Source: Candidatus Hydrogenedentota bacterium
GTDB lineage: Bacteria > Hydrogenedentota > Hydrogenedentia > Hydrogenedentales > CAITNO01
DNA: 22,249 bases
NCBI GenBank assembly: GCA_022710255.1
Contig: JAKLHG010000004.1
Span: forward strand, 1 to 22,249
Direction of reading: 5' to 3'
Shown here: positions 8,852 through 15,564 of the stretch, one piece after another
How positions within the stretch are numbered: position 1 is the first letter of the stretch
Layout: every line of letters begins with the position of its first letter
The notes under the pieces: generated by a model
The model's input: the letters and a program-made list of their open reading frames with translations, nothing else
What the model was told of the DNA's origin: nothing
The model's database searches: none
Program-made: the position numbers and the translations under genes

Positions 8852-9121
8852 CTAAAACAGTCGCTCCACATTGCCGGGACGGATGGACGAATCGCTTTCC
8901 GCCGCCGAGGAACCGGAGCCGTACCCCATTTCAAGTTCTTCCTTGCCGGATTCGTATTCCTCTACGGAAATATTTCCAATAACGGTAACGCGCAACTTGG
9001 TACCCGTGCTGATGAAAGAAACGCCGGTGCCCTGTTGCGTTGTTTCCGGAAGAATTTCCGATTTCCATTTCTTGGCCGGGCGGCCACCGGACCACATGGT
9101 AATGACATATACGGTTTTCAT
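8852..9121 (-). CDS. Small protein of unknown function, translationally coupled to waaF
   Basis: 89 residues; not recognised. The start is well supported. ATG (9121-9119) overlaps the waaF stop as ATGA, with AAGGA eight bases upstream inside waaF, so the two are probably translated together. The protein has no signal peptide or membrane segment. It begins with MKTVYVITMWSGGRPAKKW, has a beta-prone middle (GTGVSFISTGTKLRVTVIGN), then an acidic stretch and a Ser-rich tail. The positive N-terminal part and acidic tail suggest a small soluble cytoplasmic protein. Position suggests a link to LPS or envelope synthesis, but no activity can be assigned. Confidence 0.7.
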   Translation of the reverse strand: MKTVYVITMWSGGRPAKKWKSEILPETTQQGTGVSFISTGTKLRVTVIGNISVEEYESGKEELEMGYGSGSSAAESDSSIRPGNVERLF

Positions 9122-10161
9122 CGGGAGCATCCTTGACACGCCGGGAGCAGCGACGCAACCGCATCCACGACCTGGTCGGGGGTAATATCACGCATACACC
9201 GGTGATGGCCGAGGGGACATACCGGCTTCTGGCACGGACTGCATTCCAGGTCCACCCGCAGCACGGTTCCGGTTTCGTACGGGCCTTGGGTATAGGCCGG
9301 CGAGGTCGGCCCCATAATGCACACCACCGGCTTCTTGAACGCGACGGCGATGTGCCGCGGCCCACTGTCGTTGCAGATGAGCAGGTCGCAGTGCGCGATA
9401 AGCGCCTTCATGGCGCCGATACTTTCCATTTCCGGGGGCAATTCGACAAAGGGCACGCGGGCCCGGCACAGCATGGCCTCGCGCGTATCCCCTTCTTCCG
9501 GCCCCGTCAACAGCAGGCAACGCGCTCCGTATCTTTCAGCCAGCCGGTCCGCGACTTCGGCATAGGCCTCCGGCATCCAGCGTTTGCTGGGACCAAAGGC
9601 GGCTCCCGGCGCAAAAGCGACCAGGGGCCCCTCCCCCGCGAGCAGGGAAGCCGCCCGCACGGCAAGGTCCTCCCGCAGGCCCAGTTCCGGACCGGCGCCG
9701 TCATCCCTGGCGCCCACGGCCCGGACCAGTTCCAGGTATTCATCCGTCATATATAGGGGGGAGATATGCCCGCCCTCCATGTGCGGGGCAGGCGCCTGGG
9801 TCAGCAGGGGCGCGCGACCGTCACGGGCATAGCCGATACGCTGCTTACTCCCGATGAATCTGGCCAGCAGCGCGGATCGGAAGGAGTGCGGAAAGACCAC
9901 GGTAAGGTCGCCGGCAATCGGGGCCAACTGTTTGGCCTGACGCATGAGCGGTAGCAACGAGGACTTCGGCAACAGCCGGTACAGGCCGTCTATCCAGGGC
10001 AAATCCTCGAGTAAATCACAACAAGCGGGATTGGCGGCCACCGTAAGCCGGGCCGCCGGAAAATTCAGGCGCAGGGCGCGCAGCGCAGGCGTACACATGA
10101 CGGTATCCCCCAGCCAGTTCGGTGCCAGGGCCAAAATATGCCTTACTTCACTCATGCCCAT
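9118..10161 (-). CDS. waaF: ADP-heptose:LPS heptosyltransferase II-type (GT9)
   Basis: 347 residues. GT9 enzymes transfer L-glycero-D-manno-heptose from ADP-heptose to the inner LPS core at the cytoplasmic face of the inner membrane. WaaF hallmarks are visible: APNWLGDTVMCTPALRALR at the N-terminus, PHSFRSALLARFIG near residue 90, FAPGAAFGPSKRWMPEAYAE near 175, and CNDSGPRHIAVAF with CIMGPTSPAYT near 260-285. A Cys-containing tail (ECSPCQKPVCPLGHHRCM) is common in the family. The ATG at 10161 is preferred because AGGTGA lies eight bases upstream; a GTG at 10173 and an ATG at 10155 are alternatives. It begins 15 bases after the coiled-coil gene stop and overlaps the 89-residue gene by four bases, so these three form an operon. 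Its presence implies an LPS-type outer membrane. Confidence 0.92.
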   Translation of the reverse strand: MGMSEVRHILALAPNWLGDTVMCTPALRALRLNFPAARLTVAANPACCDLLEDLPWIDGLYRLLPKSSLLPLMRQAKQLAPIAGDLTVVFPHSFRSALLARFIGSKQRIGYARDGRAPLLTQAPAPHMEGGHISPLYMTDEYLELVRAVGARDDGAGPELGLREDLAVRAASLLAGEGPLVAFAPGAAFGPSKRWMPEAYAEVADRLAERYGARCLLLTGPEEGDTREAMLCRARVPFVELPPEMESIGAMKALIAHCDLLICNDSGPRHIAVAFKKPVVCIMGPTSPAYTQGPYETGTVLRVDLECSPCQKPVCPLGHHRCMRDITPDQVVDAVASLLPACQGCSR

Positions 10162-10176
10162 CTTCGTAATCACCTG

Positions 10177-10758
10177 CTATGGGGTTGGGGGCGCACCGGA
10201 CGCACTGTCCTCCGCGCGTGTTTCCGAAGCGTCAGCGCAGGGCTGCTTGCAGGACACGGCTTCTCCTGAAGAAGGCTGTGCCGCCATCGTTTCCCCTTCT
10301 GTTGTCGCCTCGTGCGGCAAGGAGGCATTCGCCGCCGCTGTGACGCCTTCCTGTTGCGCTTCCGAAAGGGCTTTAAGGCGTTCCGCTTCCGCCCGCGCAC
10401 GGGCCTCCGCTTCGACCCGCGCCACGGCAAGAGCCAGTGCCTCCGCTTCCGCGCGGGCCTTGGCCTCGGCGCGCGCTTTCGCTTCGGCATTCCGGGCTTC
10501 CTCCACCCGGGGCCGCCAGGCTGCCTCCGTATCTTCAAGATAGGCCATCAGCCCCAAACAGACGGTCTGCCGGCTGAACTGTTCGCGTACACGGAAGGTT
10601 TCCCTCCAGGTATTGCGCCGTACGATTCCAAAAAAGGCCGGACGCTGCCGCATGTATTCTTTCACGGCAGCATGGAGATTCCCCCGGCCATAGCGCCACA
10701 CAAAATCGGCCGGATCACCTTCCTTGACATATATATTCCAAAATTCTGCTGGTTCCAT
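10177..10758 (-). CDS. Hypothetical protein with Ala/Glu/Arg-rich coiled coil
   Basis: 193 residues; not recognised. Residues 1-90 look globular (MEPAEFWNIYVKEGDPADF, then WRYGRGNLHAAVKEYMRQRP and further aromatic/basic residues). Residues about 95-140 are a charged helix built from A-E-A-K-A-R-like repeats, predicted coiled coil. The tail is low-complexity Ala/Ser/Glu/Pro. No signal peptide is present. There is no SD before the start ATG; instead an extended -10 element ends six bases before it, so the mRNA may begin at the ATG itself. The gene is first in the operon with waaF and the 89-residue gene and is divergent from the gene at 10928. The low-complexity helix could be a scaffold or length-variable spacer; no function is proposed. 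Confidence 0.7.
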   Translation of the reverse strand: MEPAEFWNIYVKEGDPADFVWRYGRGNLHAAVKEYMRQRPAFFGIVRRNTWRETFRVREQFSRQTVCLGLMAYLEDTEAAWRPRVEEARNAEAKARAEAKARAEAEALALAVARVEAEARARAEAERLKALSEAQQEGVTAAANASLPHEATTEGETMAAQPSSGEAVSCKQPCADASETRAEDSASGAPPTP

Positions 10759-10764
10759 GCTGGT

Positions 10765-10773
10765 ATTGTAACA
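10765..10773 (-). promoter_or_regulatory. Extended -10 promoter giving a leaderless mRNA for the coiled-coil gene
   Basis: On the minus strand TGT-TACAAT (10773-10765) is followed by six bases and then the ATG at 10758. A -10 hexamer at this spacing places the transcription start on or within a base of the ATG. No convincing -35 is seen, as expected for an extended -10 promoter. Confidence 0.5.
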
Positions 10774-10927
10774 AAACCCCGACGGGAATTCAGCATATGT
10801 TTTTTTCCGAAGGGGAATCTCCTTCGACTCCGGGTAATTTCCCCGGCACCGCAGGCCCGGGTTGCGCGCCCGAAAGCGCCTGATATACCATATGTCCACA
10901 ATGGAAAGAACTCCCGGGAAAACGCTT

Positions 10928-11671
10928 ATGGAAGACAATACACCAGATACGGAGACCGAGGAGAAATGTTCCCGCGGGAAAGCGGTACGCGCCATGGCGG
11001 TATCCTTGATACTGCCTTGCGTGTTATATGCCGCCATTATCGCCGCAGCGGGTGACCGCATATTCCCCTTTTCCAAGGTACCGCCAGGCCGCGAGTACCG
11101 TGCCGCGCTGGCTATTCGCGATGATGTCATCCCCTTTTTTAAGTGGGGCACCCTGTTGTTCACCAAGAGGCATCTCCAGAAGTTTTACGGGGCGTCCTGG
11201 TATTTCACACAAGCCCGGCGCGGAGACGGCGAGGCGGAATTTGTCGCCGCCCTGACAGAGGCGCTTGAACATTACCCCGCCGTGGACCTCTACCTGCTTG
11301 CCCATACCAACAAGTACCTTAACTGGCTGGAACCGCTGCCCGAAACGCTGCGCCGTCGTCTCCGCTTCGTTTACAATACAGGCTGCCACAACCAGGGACA
11401 GGGACAGGACTGGCTCGCCCTGGGCGCGGACACGTACATCGGCCATCCCGGCAAAAGCCAGTCGCCTTTCTTTTATTTTTTTCTGTTGCGGCACTGGCTG
11501 CACGGAGCATCCCTCGGTGAAGCGCTGGAAATTGGAAACCGGGGCATGAAAACCAAATTCCGCCAGGTGGAATGGCTCAGCGGGGGCCGTTATGACGCCG
11601 GGCATGCCCTGCGGGAGAGCGCGGCCTCCTGTCTGGGCAACGAACATCTGCGGTTGGAGGACCTCCCATGA
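10928..11671 (+). CDS. Membrane-anchored protein with possible clan CD (caspase/CHAT-like) domain
   Basis: 247 residues from the ATG at 10928; ATGs at 10892 and 10901 are possible, and none has a strong SD. A short charged cytoplasmic N-terminus precedes one membrane segment (about 20-42), so the rest is probably outside the cytoplasm. The C-terminal domain has the layout of clan CD proteases. A hydrophobic strand ends in a histidine (VDLYLLAH, His126). A second strand ends in a cysteine (RLRFVYNTGC, Cys153). These are followed by WLALGADTYIGHPG and a WLHGASLGEAL helix much like the C-terminal part of CHAT domains. Only 26 residues separate the two candidate catalytic residues, shorter than usual. 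The family assignment is inference from pattern; it could be a degenerate or non-catalytic relative. The stop overlaps the next gene as ATGA, so the two form a unit. Confidence 0.5.
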   Translation: MEDNTPDTETEEKCSRGKAVRAMAVSLILPCVLYAAIIAAAGDRIFPFSKVPPGREYRAALAIRDDVIPFFKWGTLLFTKRHLQKFYGASWYFTQARRGDGEAEFVAALTEALEHYPAVDLYLLAHTNKYLNWLEPLPETLRRRLRFVYNTGCHNQGQGQDWLALGADTYIGHPGKSQSPFFYFFLLRHWLHGASLGEALEIGNRGMKTKFRQVEWLSGGRYDAGHALRESAASCLGNEHLRLEDLP

Positions 11672-11994
11672 TCCGGAATTACGGCCATTTCCTGCTTGCC
11701 TTCGCCGTATTATTGTTTCAGGTTTTCCCGGGCATATTCATTTATGTCGCTCCCGGCTTGGCCTATGCCCCCGGCCACAGCCTCGTCGAGGCACGGGCTT
11801 GGACCGTTTCCATCGCGGGCCTTGCGTGTCTTGCCCTGGCGGGGCTGCTGCTGACAAGCGCGGCTTCGTACCGGCTGCTGACCCGTTCCCGCGCCGTCAT
11901 CGCATGGCCGATGGTCCTCTTCTTTTGTGTGCCGGCCTGGCTGCTGTCGGTTTTCTACCTGCATGCCGTCCTCGTTTTTCTTGCATGGGTATGA
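11668..11994 (+). CDS. Small integral membrane protein, partner of the preceding gene
   Basis: 108 residues; not recognised. Three hydrophobic segments (about 7-31, 44-65 and 77-106) fill almost the whole protein, with basic residues (YRLLTRSR) in the loop between segments two and three. No catalytic motif is visible. ATG overlaps the stop of the clan CD-like gene by four bases, indicating translational coupling and probably physical or functional partnership in the membrane. Possible roles are an anchor, substrate or regulator of the neighbour; nothing in the sequence decides among these. Confidence 0.7.
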   Translation: MIRNYGHFLLAFAVLLFQVFPGIFIYVAPGLAYAPGHSLVEARAWTVSIAGLACLALAGLLLTSAASYRLLTRSRAVIAWPMVLFFCVPAWLLSVFYLHAVLVFLAWV

Positions 11995-12024
11995 CGGGCA
12001 CAGAGCCCGCATGTCGTTTTCTTA
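11995..12024 (+). terminator. Weak hairpin after the small membrane protein gene
   Basis: CGGGC (11995-11999) and GCCCG (12005-12009) form a 5-bp stem with a 5-base loop immediately after the stop, followed by a T-rich GTCGTTTTCTT. The stem is short, so read-through into the URO-D gene at 12070 is likely. Confidence 0.25.
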
Positions 12025-12069
12025 GCGGCGTTTTCGAACACCGGAAGCGCCTGTTTCGGGGAGCGCCCT

Positions 12070-13230
12070 ATGAACCATCGTGAACGCGTCAAGGCAATAT
12101 TAAACTATGAGCACTACGACCGCATGCCGGTCGTCCATTTCGGATATTGGTCGGACACCCTGCATAAATGGGTGCGCGAAGGCCATCTGCGCCCGGAAGA
12201 TATCGAAGGATACGGCGACGGCAATCAGACGGACCATCGCCTGGACCAAAAGATAGGCTGGGACTTCAATTGGGCAGGTTTTTTCTCTCCCAACAGCGGC
12301 ATGTTCCCTTGTTTTGAGCGTAAAGTCCTTGAACTGCTGCCGGACGGCAGACAGAAAGTGCTCAACCCCGAGGGGGTGGTGGTGTTGGAAAAGCCCGGCA
12401 CAACCTCTATTCCCTCCGAGGTAGACCATCTGCTGAAAACACGCGCCGACTGGGAAGAACACTACCGGCACCGCCTGCAATGGGACCCCGCCCGCGTTTT
12501 GGAAGCACCGGTACACGCGGACGACCCGCAGGTGCCCTTTGGTAGGGGCGGCCTCGAATACCTGCGGCGGGAAGACCGGGCCCGGCCCTGCGGTCTGTAT
12601 TGTGGCAGCCTATTCGGCATCATTCGCAACATCCTGGGCGTGACCGGTATTTCCTACCTGTATGCCGAAGACCCGGACCTGTACGAGGAAATCATCAACA
12701 CCGTCGGCGAACTGGTATACCGATGCACCGCTTTTGTTCTCGAACAGGTGGACACGTTCGACTTCGGCCATTTCTGGGAGGACATCTGTTTTAAAAACGG
12801 TCCTCTGGTAATTCCGTCGGTATTCGATGCCCTCGTCGGGCCTCATTACAGACGCATCACCGGACTGTTTGCCCGGCACGGTATTACGCTGGTCTCCCTG
12901 GACTGCGATGGCTGCATCGACGCTTTGATTCCCACGTGGCTTCAAAACGGCGTGAATACCATGTTTCCCATTGAAGTGGGCACCTGGCAGGCGAGTATCG
13001 CGTCGTGGCGGCAGCGGTACGGTCGGGCCCTGCGCGGGGTTGGTGGCATGAACAAGAACGTCTTTGCCCGTGATTTCGCGGCGGTGGACGCGGAAATCGA
13101 GCGGATCAAGGCGTTGGTCAACCTCGGGGGTTACATCCCCTGTCCCGACCATCGAATCGCCCCGGATGCCAACTGGGATACGGTCCGCTATTATTGTGAT
13201 CGTATGCGGGAGGTCATGAACGAGGGATAA
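12070..13230 (+). CDS. Uroporphyrinogen decarboxylase (URO-D) family protein
   Basis: 386 residues, a TIM-barrel-type URO-D family member starting MNHRERVKAILNYEHYDRMP, the typical opening of this broad family. GGGGAG lies six bases before the ATG. Later landmarks are FDFGHFWEDICFKNGPLVIP, SLDCDGCIDALIPTWLQNGV and GGYIPCPDHRIAPDANWD. It is unlikely to be the haem enzyme HemE: the HemE N-terminal substrate motif (RPPVWxMRQAGR) is absent. Cys in the DCDGC stretch and in IPCPDH lie where corrinoid-dependent methyltransferase relatives (MtaA/CmuA) place Zn ligands, so methyl transfer is possible, but no corrinoid protein gene is nearby. Members of this type are abundant in Hydrogenedentes- and Lentisphaerae-like genomes (from general knowledge). 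It probably belongs to the same transcription direction as the OPA transporter, with 317 bases between. Confidence 0.85.
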   Translation: MNHRERVKAILNYEHYDRMPVVHFGYWSDTLHKWVREGHLRPEDIEGYGDGNQTDHRLDQKIGWDFNWAGFFSPNSGMFPCFERKVLELLPDGRQKVLNPEGVVVLEKPGTTSIPSEVDHLLKTRADWEEHYRHRLQWDPARVLEAPVHADDPQVPFGRGGLEYLRREDRARPCGLYCGSLFGIIRNILGVTGISYLYAEDPDLYEEIINTVGELVYRCTAFVLEQVDTFDFGHFWEDICFKNGPLVIPSVFDALVGPHYRRITGLFARHGITLVSLDCDGCIDALIPTWLQNGVNTMFPIEVGTWQASIASWRQRYGRALRGVGGMNKNVFARDFAAVDAEIERIKALVNLGGYIPCPDHRIAPDANWDTVRYYCDRMREVMNEG

Positions 13231-13247
13231 CGCAGCAACAAGGAATA

Positions 13248-13354
13248 GCGCCTGAACCATTATTATGCGGAAAGCAGGCGCACCTTTCCTTGATGCGCCA
13301 TACGGGGTAATCTCCAGCACTTGTGGCATTTTGGCGCACCTGGGAAGGTACGCC
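13248..13354. repeat. Inverted-repeat cluster between the URO-D and transporter genes
   Basis: The 317-base gap 13231-13547 has no credible gene. It holds GCGCCTG (13248-13254) paired with CAGGCGC (13275-13281). Also present are GGCGCA/TGCGCC (13278-13298) and a 14-base imperfect inverted repeat (12 of 14) between about 13277-13290 and 13342-13355. The motif GGCGCACCT occurs twice (13277 region and 13333). The hairpins could terminate transcription of the URO-D gene or be the remnant of a small repeat element. Confidence 0.45.
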
Positions 13355-13430
13355 TACTAAAGCGTAAAAGCACGGTCTTGTTGTGGTGGCTAAGGCTGTC
13401 CGTATGATTTTTACAGCCTACGGCCACGTG

Positions 13431-13461
13431 TTGGCACGGGACCCGCCTTTCCCTGTATACT
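13431..13461 (+). promoter_or_regulatory. Probable promoter of the OPA transporter gene
   Basis: TTGGCA (13431-13436) and TATACT (13456-13461) are good sigma70-type boxes with a somewhat long 19-base spacer. They leave an untranslated leader of about 80 bases before the ATG at 13548. Confidence 0.5.
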
Positions 13462-13547
13462 GGGAAGTTACCACCCTGCCGGGCAGCACGGGCACGTTTA
13501 AACACGCCGGGACTGACGTGACCCGGTCCGTTTACCAAGGAGCGTCT

Positions 13548-14870
13548 ATGACTACTGAATTGACCGCCGACCACCGTTACTGGAGAAGGCGCATTCTCAT
13601 TTCCACGTATATGGGCTACGTCGGGTTTTATTTCACTCGCAAGGTGTTTACGCTCTGCAAGATACCCATCGTGGAAGAGTTGGGCTGGGAACTGGGGGAC
13701 ACGGCCCACATCTGGACGGCTTTTCTTATTGCCTACATGATCGGCCAGTTTCTCAGCAGTTACACGGGACGCCGCTGGGGGCCGCGTGTGCTGCTCCTGG
13801 GCGGGCTGGGCCTATCCATCGTCTGCAGCATCATTTTCGGCTTCACCAATTCCTATGCCACGTTCCTGGTATTCATGGCGTTTAACGGACTGTTCCAGGC
13901 GGCGGGTTGGCCCGCCTGCGTAGGTGCGGTATCAGAATGGCTGCGCGTGCACGAGCGGGGTCGTATCATCGGCATCTGGACCACCAATCATATTCTGGGC
14001 AGCATGCTGGTGAAAACGCTGACCGGCATGTTTTTAGGCATGGGCGGACTCTTCCTGGGGCTTGCCGGGTGGCGGTGGGCTTTTTTCGGCTGCACCCTCA
14101 TCGCCTTCGGATTGTGGTGGCTGATTTACTTCTGGCAACGGAACAAGCCGGAAAATGTGGGCCTGACGCCGCTGGTGTCCCACGAGGAAACGGAACAGCA
14201 GTCCATTGAAGCCTCCAAGGAAGAACACGTCGCCTTTGCCGACTATATCCGCCTCGCCGTTCATCCCATGGTACTGACGATGGGCGCGGCGTATTTTTGC
14301 GTGAAATTTCTGCGTTATGCCCTCGATTCGTGGCTGCCGGCATTCCTCGCCCTTCAGGGGCTGAATACCGCCCGGGCCAGCTGGTACTCCCAAGGCTTTG
14401 ATATCGCGGGCATGGGCGGCACCATTGTGGCCGGTTACCTGCTGGACAAGTGGTTTCGCGGCAACTGGGCCGCCCTGTGCCTCGTCATGGGATTCGGCAC
14501 CATTCTCGGTTATCTTTCCGTGATGTATCTCGGCACATCGCCCTTCACCATCGCACTGTGTTATTGCCTCGTGGGCTTCATGCTTTACGGCCCCGATATG
14601 CTGTTGAGCAGCGCGGGCGCGGTGGAAATCGCCGGCGCCAGAAACGGCGTCGCCATCGCGGGCATCGTCAACGGGCTGGGCAGTATCGGACCGGTGGTAC
14701 AGGAAGAAGTCATCGGCTTGTTAATCCGGGGGGATGCAGACCGCGGCATTGCCAACACGAACCTGCTTACCTTGGGTACCAGCATTCTCATGACCCTGCT
14801 GCTGATTCCGCTGTTGTTCCGCCTGAATCGCGCCCGGCGCGACAATGATATCGGGCAATCAACAGGCTGA
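13548..14870 (+). CDS. MFS transporter, organophosphate:phosphate antiporter (GlpT/UhpT) type
   Basis: 440 residues with about twelve hydrophobic segments. The N-terminal stretch MGYVGFYFTRKVFTLCKIP matches the G-Y-x-x-F-Y-x-x-R-K pattern of the OPA family, in which GlpT and UhpT exchange glycerol 3-phosphate or hexose phosphates for phosphate at the inner membrane. An RWGPR motif lies after segment two (YTGRRWGPRVLLLGG), and WRWAFFG precedes a central loop rich in charged residues. The start at 13548 has AAGGAG five bases upstream; the frame is open further upstream but those codons lack the family pattern. The actual substrate cannot be read from sequence. The secreted GDPD at 6229 would supply glycerol 3-phosphate, a plausible but unproven link. 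It is convergent with the HD gene at 15104. Confidence 0.88.
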   Translation: MTTELTADHRYWRRRILISTYMGYVGFYFTRKVFTLCKIPIVEELGWELGDTAHIWTAFLIAYMIGQFLSSYTGRRWGPRVLLLGGLGLSIVCSIIFGFTNSYATFLVFMAFNGLFQAAGWPACVGAVSEWLRVHERGRIIGIWTTNHILGSMLVKTLTGMFLGMGGLFLGLAGWRWAFFGCTLIAFGLWWLIYFWQRNKPENVGLTPLVSHEETEQQSIEASKEEHVAFADYIRLAVHPMVLTMGAAYFCVKFLRYALDSWLPAFLALQGLNTARASWYSQGFDIAGMGGTIVAGYLLDKWFRGNWAALCLVMGFGTILGYLSVMYLGTSPFTIALCYCLVGFMLYGPDMLLSSAGAVEIAGARNGVAIAGIVNGLGSIGPVVQEEVIGLLIRGDADRGIANTNLLTLGTSILMTLLLIPLLFRLNRARRDNDIGQSTG

Positions 14871-14888
14871 TTCCCATAGTAAAAATTC

Positions 14889-15001
14889 CCGAAATTCTGC
14901 AAAATTTCGGAGAAGCCTTACTTAACTATGTAATAAATGCCCCTAAATCTTCAGATTGACATCGCATTAATCATAGTTAAGTAAGGTGTCCCCGGAATTT
15001 C
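14889..15001. repeat. Nested inverted-repeat element (MITE/REP-like)
   Basis: The core is a perfect 15-bp inverted repeat, CCTTACTTAACTATG (14916-14930) with CATAGTTAAGTAAGG (14972-14986). Inside it AATGC (14936-14940) pairs with GCATT (14964-14968); outside, GAAATTC (14891-14897) pairs with GAATTTC (14995-15001). The left end has its own hairpin, CCGAAATT/AATTTCGG (14889-14910). The interior of about 40 bases is AT-rich and non-coding. The right flank reads TGTCCCCGGAATTT, whose GGGGACA complement also occurs in the palindrome at 8698. The design suits a non-autonomous mobile or REP-like element; no transposase is in the window. Confidence 0.75.
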
Positions 15002-15021
15002 AAATGTACCCGCTTATTAAC

Positions 15022-15067
15022 CTCCGCACACTCATCAAAGTCCCCCCTTGAGGGGGGTGGCGCGGAG
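15022..15067. repeat. GC-rich double hairpin in the convergent intergenic region
   Basis: CCCCCC-TTGA-GGGGGG (15042-15057) is nested in CTCCGC (15022-15027)/GCGGAG (15062-15067). It lies between the ends of the transporter gene (14870) and the HD gene (15104), so it could stop transcription from both sides, although no U-run follows. Its form also suits a dispersed intergenic repeat. Confidence 0.6.
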
Positions 15068-15103
15068 TGCCGGGGGATGTATCTTCCTAGGGGAAGAATT
15101 CCA

Positions 15104-15532
15104 CTATGTTTTGTAGCCTTCAATTATTTTAGTGGCACACTGATATTTCTCGAGACGCTGATAATCACGGTCCGTTGGATTGGAAATCCGCGAAAGGTCG
15201 CTGTTGTCCTCAATATCTGCAAGTTTAACACGACGCCCAATTGTATTTGCGGCTGCGCGCGACACGAAATCATTGTATGACTCGTCAGAGCGTTTGGTCA
15301 AAGAATCTATCGCCTCTACAATCACATCAGAAAAACCTTTGGCACGAAGTTTTTTAAGCGTCCAATGCGAATCCTCCACAACATCATGCAGTACAGCGAC
15401 AATCCTGTCATCCATTTCCGACATTTTCAGCATCACCCGAAGGGGGTGCAAAACATAGGGTTCGCCCGCTTTATCCACCTGGCCTTTATGTGCTAAAGCG
15501 GCAATCATAATTGCTTTTTCTAAAGTTGCCAT
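15104..15532 (-). CDS. Stand-alone HD-domain hydrolase, SpoT/MESH1-like
   Basis: 142 residues forming a single HD domain. The metal-binding pattern matches the (p)ppGpp hydrolase domain of RelA/SpoT and MESH1: AHKGQVDKAGEPYVLHPLRV with His29, LHDVVED with His49-Asp50 and Glu53-Asp54, and KLADIEDN with Asp106. There is no synthetase, TGS or ACT domain, so it would be a small alarmone hydrolase or related nucleotide phosphohydrolase in the cytoplasm. AGGGA lies seven bases before the ATG. It follows the alpha/beta hydrolase gene by 32 bases on the same strand and is likely cotranscribed with it. The substrate is inferred from the family; other HD hydrolases share parts of this motif set. Confidence 0.8.
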   Translation of the reverse strand: MATLEKAIMIAALAHKGQVDKAGEPYVLHPLRVMLKMSEMDDRIVAVLHDVVEDSHWTLKKLRAKGFSDVIVEAIDSLTKRSDESYNDFVSRAAANTIGRRVKLADIEDNSDLSRISNPTDRDYQRLEKYQCATKIIEGYKT

Positions 15533-15564
15533 TGGCCTTTCCCTGCATTTTATTGTTTATAGTT

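Noticed and set aside
12070..13230. HemE (haem biosynthesis) assignment for the URO-D gene
   Set aside because: The HemE substrate-binding N-terminal motif is missing and the neighbourhood has no haem genes; only the broad family is supported.
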